This document shows, one piece after another, positions 35,906 through 45,900 of a stretch of 49,210 nt of DNA. Position 1 is the stretch's first letter; each line of letters starts with the position of its first letter. Location: contig JAOZGB010000006.1 of assembly GCA_027491935.1 (NCBI GenBank), positions 1 through 49,210 of the forward strand, read 5' to 3'. Source of the stretch: Thermoproteota archaeon. GTDB lineage: Archaea > Korarchaeota > Korarchaeia > Korarchaeales > JAOZGB01. Position numbers and translations under genes: made by a program. The notes beneath the pieces are model-generated. The model was not told the DNA's origin, made no database searches, and worked only from the letters and a program-made list of their open reading frames with translations.

Positions 35906-36493
35906 ATGGGCGGCAAGCTTAGAGAATGGTACGAGGAGAAGACTGTGAAAATCGGCCGCTTGCTCCTGAAGACAAGGTTGGAGCCCAACCATCTCACAAT
36001 TCTCAGTCTAATTCCCGCAATAGCATCTTTCCTGCTGGTTTCGGAGGCAATGCTATGGCAGGGCCTACTCATGTTCCTTCTATCTGTGTCAATGGACGTG
36101 CTGGACGGAAGCCTGGCGAGAGCTTCTAAGAAGACAACAAGATTTGGGAAGCTTCTGGACCACTATGTAGACCGGTGCGTGGAATCCCTCTACCTCATAG
36201 GTCTAACAGCCGGCCAGTACATACCTGGGTGGATGGGTGCATTAGCCGTTCTATCAGACATCTCACCAAGCTATATAAGGGCTAGGGGGGAGGCTGAAAT
36301 AAAAGTTCAGGCGATGTCAGTAGGCCTCTTCGAGCGGAAGGAGAAGATAGGAGTCATAGCTATGGGAAGCATTATTGAATTCTTCTATCCCGGGGCTGTC
36401 AGCATGGCAGTAGCCATACTAATAGTTGGAAGCCTGATAACATCTGTCCAGAGGCTCCTATTCTTCAGGAAAGCTGAAAGCAACAACCATTGA
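35906..36493 (+). CDS. CDP-alcohol phosphatidyltransferase (archaetidylinositol-phosphate-synthase-like)
   Basis: DVLDGSLARASKKTTRFGKLLDHYVDR matches Dx3DGx2ARx8Gx3Dx3D. Confidence 0.87.
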   Translation: MGGKLREWYEEKTVKIGRLLLKTRLEPNHLTILSLIPAIASFLLVSEAMLWQGLLMFLLSVSMDVLDGSLARASKKTTRFGKLLDHYVDRCVESLYLIGLTAGQYIPGWMGALAVLSDISPSYIRARGEAEIKVQAMSVGLFERKEKIGVIAMGSIIEFFYPGAVSMAVAILIVGSLITSVQRLLFFRKAESNNH

Positions 36494-36517
36494 AATTGTT
36501 AAAATCTTAAAACTAAC

Positions 36518-37258
36518 TTGTACCATAACAGGGATAGACTACCCCTAGAGGCGAATGACTTGCCTGAGGAAACGGAGGGGCGTGGTGAGACTGTCAGGAT
36601 CTACATTATGGGTAAGGAGTACAGGGTTCCCGCAGGGCTGACAATAATGAAAGCGATGGAATACGCCGGGTACAGGTTTATAAGGGGAGCTGGATGCCGC
36701 GGGGGCTTCTGCGGCGCATGCGCAACAGTTTATAGAAAAGAGGGAGACTACAAGCTCTACACAGACCTAGCATGCCAGAAGACTGTTGAAGACGGCATGT
36801 ACCTTGTGCAACTACCATTCGTCCCAGCTAATAAAGCTGTGTATGATATTGAGGAGCTCAGGCCTGAACCTAACATCCTACTCAGATTCTACCCTGAGAT
36901 CGCCAGGTGCGTAAGCTGCAACACATGCACAAAGGCCTGCCCTCAGGATATAGAGGTGATGTACGCCATCCAGCACGCACTTAGGGGGGAGATCGAGAGG
37001 GTCGCAAACATGACCTTCGACTGCATCCAATGCGGCCTATGCACCATAAGATGCCCTGCTGAGATACCTCACTACCATGTTTTCCAGCTTGCAAGAAGGA
37101 TCTACGGCAGGTACATCCTTAAGCCCGCGAGGCATGTTAGGGAGAGAATCAAGGAGATTGAAAGCGGAAAGTACGACCAGGAGATGGATAAGCTCCTAAC
37201 CGTTAGCGTGGAGGAGCTGAAGCGGATATATGAGAATAGGGGTAGAATCGAGGAATAG
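36518..37258 (+). CDS. Succinate dehydrogenase/fumarate reductase Fe-S subunit (SdhB/TfrB-like, no CCG domain)
   Basis: GCRGGFCGACATVYRKEGDYKLYTDLAC, CVSCNTCTKACPQDI, CIQCGLCTIRCPAEI. Confidence 0.85.
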   Translation: MYHNRDRLPLEANDLPEETEGRGETVRIYIMGKEYRVPAGLTIMKAMEYAGYRFIRGAGCRGGFCGACATVYRKEGDYKLYTDLACQKTVEDGMYLVQLPFVPANKAVYDIEELRPEPNILLRFYPEIARCVSCNTCTKACPQDIEVMYAIQHALRGEIERVANMTFDCIQCGLCTIRCPAEIPHYHVFQLARRIYGRYILKPARHVRERIKEIESGKYDQEMDKLLTVSVEELKRIYENRGRIEE

Positions 37259-37267
37259 GTGTAGAGG

Positions 37268-38920
37268 ATGAAGCTGATAAGAGGCTATCCAGCGTACATG
37301 CGTGAAAGCATAGAGCATGTTGAGAAGACGAGGCCTAGAAGGATGAAGGAGAAGTATAGAACTCTATCCATCGAGGAGAGGGAGGAACTCCTGAGGAAGT
37401 ATCACCCTGACTACAAGCCTGGAACGAAAAGGCCTCTGAAGATAGGCCCTAGCAAGGGGATGATCGCACCCCACGAAGTCATAGACCTGCTTGAAGCCCA
37501 CCCAATAGTAAAGCCTGAAGACGTGAACCTTGACGAGATAGACATAGACGTCGACCTTCTAATAATAGGAGGCGGCGGGGCAGGGATGACAGCGGCGCTC
37601 TGGGCGCTGGAGGAGGGCTTGAAGCCTGAAGACATACTAATAGTGACGAAGCTAAGGCTTGGAGACTCAAACAGCATCATGAGCCAGGGCGGAGTGCAGG
37701 CTGCCGACAGGCCGCCTGACTCTCCTATTAGACACTTCATCGACATAGTAGGAGGGGGGCACTTCACAAATGACAGGAGACTTGTGAAAATACTAACCAT
37801 GACTGCACCCTACATGATGGCTTGGCTTGAGAGGCTTGGCCTAATGTTCGACAAGGACGAGGAGGGGAACATGCTCGAACTATGGGGCGGCGGAACATCC
37901 ATTAGGAGAATGCACTCGTGCAAGGACTATACGGGAATGGAAATAGTAAGGGTTTTAAGAGACGAGGTTCGGAACAGGCAGGTGCCATGCCTCGAATTCA
38001 CCTCAGCCGTCGAGCTGCTGACAGACGAGGAGGAAGACAGGGTGGTAGGCGCCGTCCTACTAAACATGGAAAGCCAGCAGTACTATGTGGCAAGAGCCAA
38101 GGCCACAATACTCGCAACCGGGGGCTTCGGAAGGATTCACATACAAGGATACCCAACAACCAACCATTACGGTGCAACTATGGACGGGGTAGTCCTAGCG
38201 TATCACGTCGGCGCGAGACTAAGGGATCTAGATGCAACACAGTACCATCCTACCGGAGCCGCCTACCCGGAGCAGATAGTAGGACTACTTGTAACCGAGA
38301 AGGTCAGGGGCGCAGGGGCCCAGGTTGTAAACAGGCACGGGGAACAGTTCGTCTTCCCACTTGAACCGCGTGACGTGGAGGCTGCCGCCATAATAAGAGA
38401 GTGCTGGGATAGGAACAACGGGGTTGAAACCCCCACTGGAATGCGGGGTGTCTGGCTGGACACCCCGATGATAGAAGAGCTGAGAGGACGCGGCGCATTT
38501 AAAAGAATGTTCCCTGCAATCCACAAGATGTACAGTAGGGTTGGCATAGATCCAGCCCAGGATCCGGTGCTCGTCTTTCCAACATTACACTACATGAATG
38601 GGGGGATAATAATAGATGAGAAAGCCCAGACGACTGTTAAAGGATTATTCGCGGCCGGCGAGACCACGGGCGGGGTCCACGGGAAGAACAGGCTGATGGG
38701 AAACTCAATACTTGACTACCTTGTATTCGGAAGAATAGCTGGAATTCATGCTGCAAGGTTTGCGAAGCACACGAGCCCCGGGAAGCCGAGCTTGAAACAC
38801 GTTATCAAGTATGAAGAGATGCTGAAGGCTGCGGGAATAGAGACGGATAGAAGATCCCCGGTGCTGCTTCCAGACTACCGCGGGGAAAGGGTTTTAGCCA
38901 GAAGGATAGAGATCCTATGA
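37268..38920 (+). CDS. Fumarate reductase/succinate dehydrogenase flavoprotein-like (TfrA-like)
   Basis: GGGGAGMTAALWA, SQGGVQAA, QYHPTG, VRGAGAQ, EPRDVE, TLHYMNGG, GKNRLMGNS. Confidence 0.87.
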   Translation: MKLIRGYPAYMRESIEHVEKTRPRRMKEKYRTLSIEEREELLRKYHPDYKPGTKRPLKIGPSKGMIAPHEVIDLLEAHPIVKPEDVNLDEIDIDVDLLIIGGGGAGMTAALWALEEGLKPEDILIVTKLRLGDSNSIMSQGGVQAADRPPDSPIRHFIDIVGGGHFTNDRRLVKILTMTAPYMMAWLERLGLMFDKDEEGNMLELWGGGTSIRRMHSCKDYTGMEIVRVLRDEVRNRQVPCLEFTSAVELLTDEEEDRVVGAVLLNMESQQYYVARAKATILATGGFGRIHIQGYPTTNHYGATMDGVVLAYHVGARLRDLDATQYHPTGAAYPEQIVGLLVTEKVRGAGAQVVNRHGEQFVFPLEPRDVEAAAIIRECWDRNNGVETPTGMRGVWLDTPMIEELRGRGAFKRMFPAIHKMYSRVGIDPAQDPVLVFPTLHYMNGGIIIDEKAQTTVKGLFAAGETTGGVHGKNRLMGNSILDYLVFGRIAGIHAARFAKHTSPGKPSLKHVIKYEEMLKAAGIETDRRSPVLLPDYRGERVLARRIEIL

Positions 38921-38977
38921 ATGTACTAAACTGTCCCATAACATTTATAATATTAGTCGCCGGTATCACCCATAAGA

Positions 38978-40135
38978 TTGACCTGGCACTTTTTAACGGT
39001 TCCCATATCTCTCATAATTCCATCGTACCTCTTATTCTGGGCTCTGAAAAAGCATAGGGGAACCTCCGCGCTACTCCAGGCGATCTTCTACTGCTCGATC
39101 ATTGTGGCGACCCTGCTAGAGGCAGTGTATATTTATACCTCAAACTATTTCATCGCTTTGGTATGTGCTAAGATCCTCCTCTTAGTTAGGTGCTTCTCTA
39201 TATGCACAATCCTAAACATTGCGATGTTCCTATCTGTCATCAACATCACACCTAGGAGAGCGCTTATTCCTGCATACACTCCTATCATCTACATACTATT
39301 TATATTAAGAGACAAGTATTACATATCGAGACTCGTAGAACTCTCAGGTATCCCCCATTTTAAGATTGAATACGGTATTCTAGGCGAGTCTTGGATAATT
39401 CTGGTTTCCCCTATTATTGTAGGTATCCTCCTCTCATCAGCATATGAAATTTACAGGTCTAAGGGGCCTATCGGAGAGGGATGCCTCCTTATATCGGTGG
39501 GTGTTATCATTACAACAGCCCTAGGAATACTTGTTGGAATAACCGGTGTAGAAAAGTTTCAATCTGTCTTTAACATCTCATTTTTGTCTTTGCCCCTGGC
39601 CGTACTGGTCAGAGCAGGGGTTGATAAGACGATAATGAGAATTCCAGCTATTCAGTACAGGATCGAGCCTTCTATCGAGATACCATTCGAACCGGGCAAA
39701 CTAGTACTTGTGAACGAGGAAAAACCTGAAAAACTTAGGAAGTACATTGAAACAATGTCGAGAGGCTACCCTACTCTAACAGTTTCAAGAGTGCCCCCTT
39801 CAACTCTTACAGAGGGGTTGGATGGGATTGTTTCTATATGGCTTTCGGAGCTTAAAGGCGAGGGAAGCATACATCCAACACATCTTTCAAGACTCAGGGC
39901 TATAATAGAAGAGTTCACGTCAAAGTATAAAGCAGCTGTTTGCATAGAGGGAGTTGAGTATCTCGTCCTGTATAACGGGTTTAAAAAGGTTCTGAGACTC
40001 ATACATGAGCTTAAGGATCTTGTGGAGAAAACAGGAGCCATGATAATAATATCTCTAAATCTTTCAGTATTCAGAGCGCCAGAGGTTCAGCAGCTTAAGA
40101 AGTACGTGGATAAAATATTAGAAGGTTCCCGGTAG
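38978..40135 (+). CDS. Multi-TM protein with C-terminal DUF835 domain
   Basis: Seven or so TM segments then YPTLTVSRVPPSTLTEGLDGIVSIWLSELKGEGSIHPTHLSRLRAIIEEF...VCIEGVEYLVLYNGFKKVLRLIHELKD. Confidence 0.78.
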   Translation: MTWHFLTVPISLIIPSYLLFWALKKHRGTSALLQAIFYCSIIVATLLEAVYIYTSNYFIALVCAKILLLVRCFSICTILNIAMFLSVINITPRRALIPAYTPIIYILFILRDKYYISRLVELSGIPHFKIEYGILGESWIILVSPIIVGILLSSAYEIYRSKGPIGEGCLLISVGVIITTALGILVGITGVEKFQSVFNISFLSLPLAVLVRAGVDKTIMRIPAIQYRIEPSIEIPFEPGKLVLVNEEKPEKLRKYIETMSRGYPTLTVSRVPPSTLTEGLDGIVSIWLSELKGEGSIHPTHLSRLRAIIEEFTSKYKAAVCIEGVEYLVLYNGFKKVLRLIHELKDLVEKTGAMIIISLNLSVFRAPEVQQLKKYVDKILEGSR

Positions 40136-40156
40136 AAGAACACCAGGGTTATCAGG

Positions 40157-41068
40157 TTGCCTGTGAAATGTAGCCTGTGTAAAGACAGGAATGCGGTAGT
40201 GCACCTTGAATTTTCATCCATGTACTATTGCGAAGAATGCTACAGCCAGTACTTCATCAGAAAGGTTAGGAGAACACTGGAGAAATATAAGATGTTGGAA
40301 CACACGAGTAGAGTGCTTATTGCCGTTTCCGGAGGGAAAGACAGCTCAGCCCTCCTCGCCACCCTCGCAGGGTTCAGCGACGACGTAGAAATCCTGCCGT
40401 TTCATATAGATCTCGGCATCCCCGGCTACTCCGAAAAGTGTAGGGAGGCTGTTGAGGAGTTATGCAAAGGCCTGGGGCTTAAACCTTTAATCTTCAAGCT
40501 TGAGACTGAAGGGTTTACCATGGCCGATGTTGCGAAGAAGTATAAAAAGCCCTGCTCGCCATGCGGCACGATAAAAAGGTACTGGATGAACAAGGTTTCT
40601 ATTGAGAGGAAAGTAGACCTGGTTTTAACCGGCCACAACCTAGATGACACTATTGAGGTGTTATTTCAAGCCTATCTCACAGGCTCGGTCCATACCATAG
40701 CGAAGACAAAGCCGAAGCTGGAGAGAATCGGCGACCTTATAGGTAGAGCAAAGCCCCTCATCAGACATACCGATCTTGAAACACTCTACTTCTCATCGAT
40801 AAACGAGCTCCCCTTTGTAGTAGCTGAATGCCCATATTCAAGAGGATCAAGAAGCATACGCAGAAAGAAGCTGATAGAAAAGATAGCCAGGGATATCCCA
40901 AACTTTAAGCACACCTTCCTGTCCACCCATCTCAAAACATTCCAGCCTCTACTGGCGGAGAAAACAAGGCTCCCCCCACTTAGGAAATGTAAAAGGTGTG
41001 GGATGCCAGCCTCAGCCGAGGTATGCTCCTACTGCAAGCTTAAAGAGAGAATCCTAAAACACACGTGA
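40157..41068 (+). CDS. TtuA/Ncs6-like tRNA thiolation enzyme (PP-loop, two zinc fingers)
   Basis: CSLCKDRNAVV..YYCEEC; VSGGKDSSALLATL; CSPCGTIKRYWMN; CKRCGMPASAEVCSYC. Confidence 0.88.
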   Translation: MPVKCSLCKDRNAVVHLEFSSMYYCEECYSQYFIRKVRRTLEKYKMLEHTSRVLIAVSGGKDSSALLATLAGFSDDVEILPFHIDLGIPGYSEKCREAVEELCKGLGLKPLIFKLETEGFTMADVAKKYKKPCSPCGTIKRYWMNKVSIERKVDLVLTGHNLDDTIEVLFQAYLTGSVHTIAKTKPKLERIGDLIGRAKPLIRHTDLETLYFSSINELPFVVAECPYSRGSRSIRRKKLIEKIARDIPNFKHTFLSTHLKTFQPLLAEKTRLPPLRKCKRCGMPASAEVCSYCKLKERILKHT

Positions 41069-41262
41069 TATTCTACAGAGATTATAATGAACCCCCGGAT
41101 TTCCCATTTCATGAGGAACGAAAACAGACATACCTATGTTTATAAAATATTCCCTTATAACTGAGGAAAATTTGCCGGCATCAGTTACATAGAAGCATAG
41201 ACCGTGTAGCATCCGTAGCATGCCCATTCACAGAAATACTTGCTCCTGCTGTAAGATTAAAC

Positions 41263-42885
41263 ATGGGATTCTATGTGATTTGCGAAATCCGAGGTGGACA
41301 GTTAATTAAGTTTATATCTGAAATGTTAGAGCAATATGAAGCTAGTAAGATGTTTAGGGACATACATAATTCGCTTACAGTGAGGATTTGCACATACCTC
41401 ATCCTTTCAGCTATCACTGCATCCCTGTACATGCCAACTTCAAGGTTTATCCTCCCTCTAGGCTGGGATACGTACGTGCACATGTCAATTTCAAAAGAGA
41501 TCAAGTTATATTTCAGGTATCCTTTTTTCTACCCGTTTTCAACGGGTATACCGCTTGAGAAGCCGCCTCTATTCTACTATTATGTTGAGTTGCTTAGAAG
41601 AATCTTCTTCAATGACATCATGGCTACCTATAGATATCTTCCAGTAGTCTCATCCATAATTCTTGTAATATCATTCTTCAACCTGTCATCTAGGCTATTT
41701 CAGGTGAAATATGCTTTCTTAGCCGCGCTGGCATGCGCGGTGTTGAGGCCAAGTCCTTTTCACTCGGGCTTCATATATCCCTTCCCTCAAACACTTGCTA
41801 TAGCTTTCATGGCTAACGCAATGACGTACATGCTAGATAAGCCAAGTAGGAGAAGCCTTTTATACACCTTCTTGTTCTCAGCTATGGTTTCAGTGACACA
41901 CATAATAACTGCGGTAGCTTTCGCGTGGGCTCTGTTTTTCTCCCTCGTAGCGAACCTGATTGTTAACAGAAAATTAAGGTTTCAGGAGCTGGTGGGGCTT
42001 TCAGCCTTAATGGTTAGTGGTGCTTTATGGTTCTCTAGGTTGCTAGTGTGCTATGGCCTGCCTTCAAATACACCTTTAAACCCGGCGTACAGGGTGGAAC
42101 TCCACTCCTTTCTACAGCAGTACACTAATTTTGAAAACATGGTATCCCTATACCTATTCTCACCTGTAGGCCTTGCAGCCTCGGTTTACCATGTCTATAG
42201 AAGAAAAGTAAATGTTTTATCAACAATGAGCCTCTCTTCCCTGTTCCTGGTGAAATCCTACCTTTTAGGCCTCTATATAGCAAACAACAGGTTTATCCTT
42301 TACTTTTCCCTCTCAACAGTTCTTATGACTATTGGCCTCATACATGACACGCCGTGGCCGAGCCGTCTAAAACTTTCAGCTCTATCTCTACTGGTGCTCT
42401 ATATGAGCATAGTCTTCACTCAGACCACCATTCGTGAGAAGCCAGCTATACCCTTCTCTCATTACGAGGCGTATAAGTGGCTCGGTGAAGCCTTTAGCCC
42501 CGATACCGTTGTGCTAGCTGATCCGATCAGCGCGGTTCCTCTTACCGCAATCTCCGGGCTGAAACCTGTGTGCGTAAGCCCTCAACATTCCGGCCTATAC
42601 GGAGGCAACATGGAACCTGTTATCCACACTATAGAGATGCTTACAACTGACAACCTAACATTCTTCATGGAGCTAGCGAAAAAATATAACGTGTCGGTTG
42701 TCCTAGTCAACAACTGGACAGAATACTACGTTAGTGTAAACTGGTGGGGGAGGGGGAACAACTTCCTTAAACAATACTACATATCCCCGAGGGGTACAGA
42801 AAAGTTTAGCAACCAATCATATTTCCAACCTGTATACTTGAAGGATGAAGTTGAAATTTACAAAATTACCGGATGCTATCCCTAA
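41263..42885 (+). CDS. GT-C-like polytopic membrane protein
   Basis: LGWDTYVHMSISKEIK early motif, about 10 TM, extracytoplasmic C-terminal domain HYEAYKWLGEAFSPDTVVLADPISAVPLTAISGLKP. Confidence 0.6.
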   Translation: MGFYVICEIRGGQLIKFISEMLEQYEASKMFRDIHNSLTVRICTYLILSAITASLYMPTSRFILPLGWDTYVHMSISKEIKLYFRYPFFYPFSTGIPLEKPPLFYYYVELLRRIFFNDIMATYRYLPVVSSIILVISFFNLSSRLFQVKYAFLAALACAVLRPSPFHSGFIYPFPQTLAIAFMANAMTYMLDKPSRRSLLYTFLFSAMVSVTHIITAVAFAWALFFSLVANLIVNRKLRFQELVGLSALMVSGALWFSRLLVCYGLPSNTPLNPAYRVELHSFLQQYTNFENMVSLYLFSPVGLAASVYHVYRRKVNVLSTMSLSSLFLVKSYLLGLYIANNRFILYFSLSTVLMTIGLIHDTPWPSRLKLSALSLLVLYMSIVFTQTTIREKPAIPFSHYEAYKWLGEAFSPDTVVLADPISAVPLTAISGLKPVCVSPQHSGLYGGNMEPVIHTIEMLTTDNLTFFMELAKKYNVSVVLVNNWTEYYVSVNWWGRGNNFLKQYYISPRGTEKFSNQSYFQPVYLKDEVEIYKITGCYP

Positions 42886-42921
42886 TATTGCAACATACCT
42901 TTTAAATTTTAAATTACATAA

Positions 42922-45900
42922 ATGATAAACGTGCACCAAATAAAACATAGAACGGTAATTCTAGCGTTAATAACCTTAATGTTGCTCTCACCCGACTTTA
43001 AAATCTACATAAGCCAGACACCTAAAGAATGGACGTTTATGGTTTACATGGATGCAGACAACAACCTTGAAGATGCAGGAATAGACGACTTGAACGAGAT
43101 GGAATTTGCAGGCTCAACAACCGACGTAAACATCATAGTACTTCTAGATAGAATCCCAGGATACGACTCTTCAAACGGAGACTGGACCACAACAAAAATA
43201 TACTATGTAACCTACGACCCAGACGGGGTTGATGGCACCATCGACTCACAGGAGCTGTTGGACGCTGGTGAAAAGAACATGGGAGACCCGGCAACCCTCA
43301 TATGGTATGTTGAATGGGTTATAGCGAACTATCCAGCACAGAAGTATGCAGTAATACTCTGGGATCACGGCTCAGGCTGGCGTAGAACTGAGGAAAGCCG
43401 GGTCAAAGCCGTATGTGTAGACGACACGAGCAACGACGAACTTACGACATGGGAGCTTAAAACAGCCTTTAACCAGATTTATTCCGACACAGGAGTCATC
43501 ATCGACCTGTTAGGTTTCGACGCATGTCTTATGCACAACACCGAAGTAGACTACCAGCTAAGAGAACACATAAATGTGTTCGTCGCCTCAGAGGAAACCG
43601 AGCCATGGGACGGCTGGCCGTACGACTGGATACTCGAAAACCTTACATCAGATCCGACAATGACGCCTGAAGAGCTAGGTGCAGTTATAGCTGACAAGTA
43701 CATTCAATCCTACATCACCGGACACCAGAGCGGAAGCGACGTGACACAGTCAGCGGTTAAAAAAGAAGAACTTATAAACGTTTCAGACGCTGTCGACTAC
43801 TTCGCCCAACAGCTGATAAACAAAATGTTACAGTACCATGCCGAAATGGAGCAGGCGAGAAACAACGTACAGGAATTCTACTACACCTACTACATAGACT
43901 TATACCACTACGCAGAGCTAATCTACCAGCAGATTTCAGACCCAGATATAAGAGAAGCTGCTCAGTGGTTAATGGAAAACATATCCAAGGCTGTAATATA
44001 TGAAGGCCATGACTCAGGCAACCCAAACGCTCACGGCCTATCCATATACTTCCCGGCAACACAGACAGAATATGACAGCCAGTACGAAAACCTAGACTTC
44101 GCGGCAGACACAAACTGGGACGAATTCCTAAACCTATACTATAACCCTCCAACTGCACAGTATGACGTAGCAGTAACAAGCCTGGAAGCACCACCCTACG
44201 TCCCACCAGGTACCACCATAAAGGTCAACGGCACTATAACCAACCAAGGAAGCCGAGAGGCAACCAACATTGAAGTAAATCTACTCATCAATGGAAGCAT
44301 AGAGGACACCACAACAATCCCAACCCTAACCCCAGGCGCCAGCCAAAAAGTACAGTTCCAATGGACCCCAACAGAAGAAGCAGACTATAACATAACAATA
44401 GCAGCGATACTGGTTGGAGACGAAATACCCCAAAATAACTGGATGTCAAAGATAGTTACAACAACACCCAAACAGATACTACTCGTAGAAGACGACAATC
44501 AAAATACCGTTAGAAACAGTAGAGGAGACGGATCATCACCCCAAGAGTTCCAGCAGATTCTAGACAGCCTAGGCTACACATACATAGTATGGAGAGAAAC
44601 AACAGACGGACGGCCAACAATAGAATTTATGAGCCAGTTCCCAGTAGTAATCTGGACCTGTGGAGACCTATACGGGGGAACGATCGATGACCAGGACCAG
44701 CAGCTTCTTGCTGGGTATGTTTTTGGCGGTGGCTGCCTGCTGCTGGAGGGTGACGACATAGGCTACGACCACCAAGGCAGCGGGGACTGGTTCATGAACA
44801 GCGTAGCCCACGCAACCTACGTGGCGGACCACTCTAACACAGGAACCTACGTAACCGTGCTTGAGGATCACCCCATAACCCAGGGCCTCCCAAGCCAGAT
44901 ATACCTTTCCGGAGGAGACGGATGCCCATGGCCAGACGAGATACAGCCTGTAAACGGTAGCATAGCCTTAATGGGATACACAAGCTGGACCACAGGCTAC
45001 TCCCTGACAGCCTATAATGGGAGCAACGGAGACGGCAAAGTAGTCTACATGGCCTTCAGCCTAGACGGCCTAGCCCAGGAGTACCAGCAGCAACTGGTGC
45101 AAAACATAATAGAATGGCTCCTTCCGCCAGGCGAGTTTAACGTTACTGTAGTAGAGGTTTCATCTGATAAGTATGCTTACGACTGGGGTGAGGCAGCTAC
45201 TATACAGGTAACTGTCAATGTTTCAAATGGGCCTAGAGACGTCTACGTCTGGGTTGAGATATACAATGACACATGGGGAAGCTGGACACTAGCCCACAGC
45301 GACTACATGCTTGTATCACTGCCTGATACGGGCTTGGCCACATACACCTTTACATGGATTGTTCCTAGCGGCGAGGCTGGCCACCACATGGTTAAGGCTG
45401 GTGTGTCGTCGTCCGACTGGTCGACGCTGTACGATGTAGGCTGGCATGAGATAGCTGTGGGGCCTTCAGCCAGGGTTGTATCCCTGACGTTGGACAGGGA
45501 TCCGCCCTACTACATGCCGGGAGAAGCTGTAACGGTAAACCTAACCATTGAGGCTGACGGGGCTAGAAGCGTAACCTGTAACCCGTGGGTTGAAAGCCAC
45601 ACCACAGACTGGGATGTTGAACATACAGGCTACACCACTGTAACCCTTAACCCGGGAGACACGTACAGCTACATAGCTACCTACATCCTGCCCTCAGACG
45701 CGTCGGGAGGCTGGCATGCGTTTAAGGGTGGAGCTGCGACGACTGACTGGCAGCTTATCTACGACATAACAGGTACCGTCGGCCAGCTGGCTCCATACCT
45801 GGTGCAGGGCAACATAGTGGTTGTGGAGGTCCAGACCGACAAGGACTCCTATTCCCCAGGGGAGACCGTCTACATAACCATGGTTGTGGACAATCAGGGC

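Noticed and set aside
29014-38920. Methanogenesis gene cluster
   Set aside because: Hdr and MvhD alone are not diagnostic; no mcr, mtr or mvhAG genes are in this window.
43772-44206. 144-aa minus ORF
   Set aside because: Antisense shadow of the C11 protease gene; composition not protein-like.
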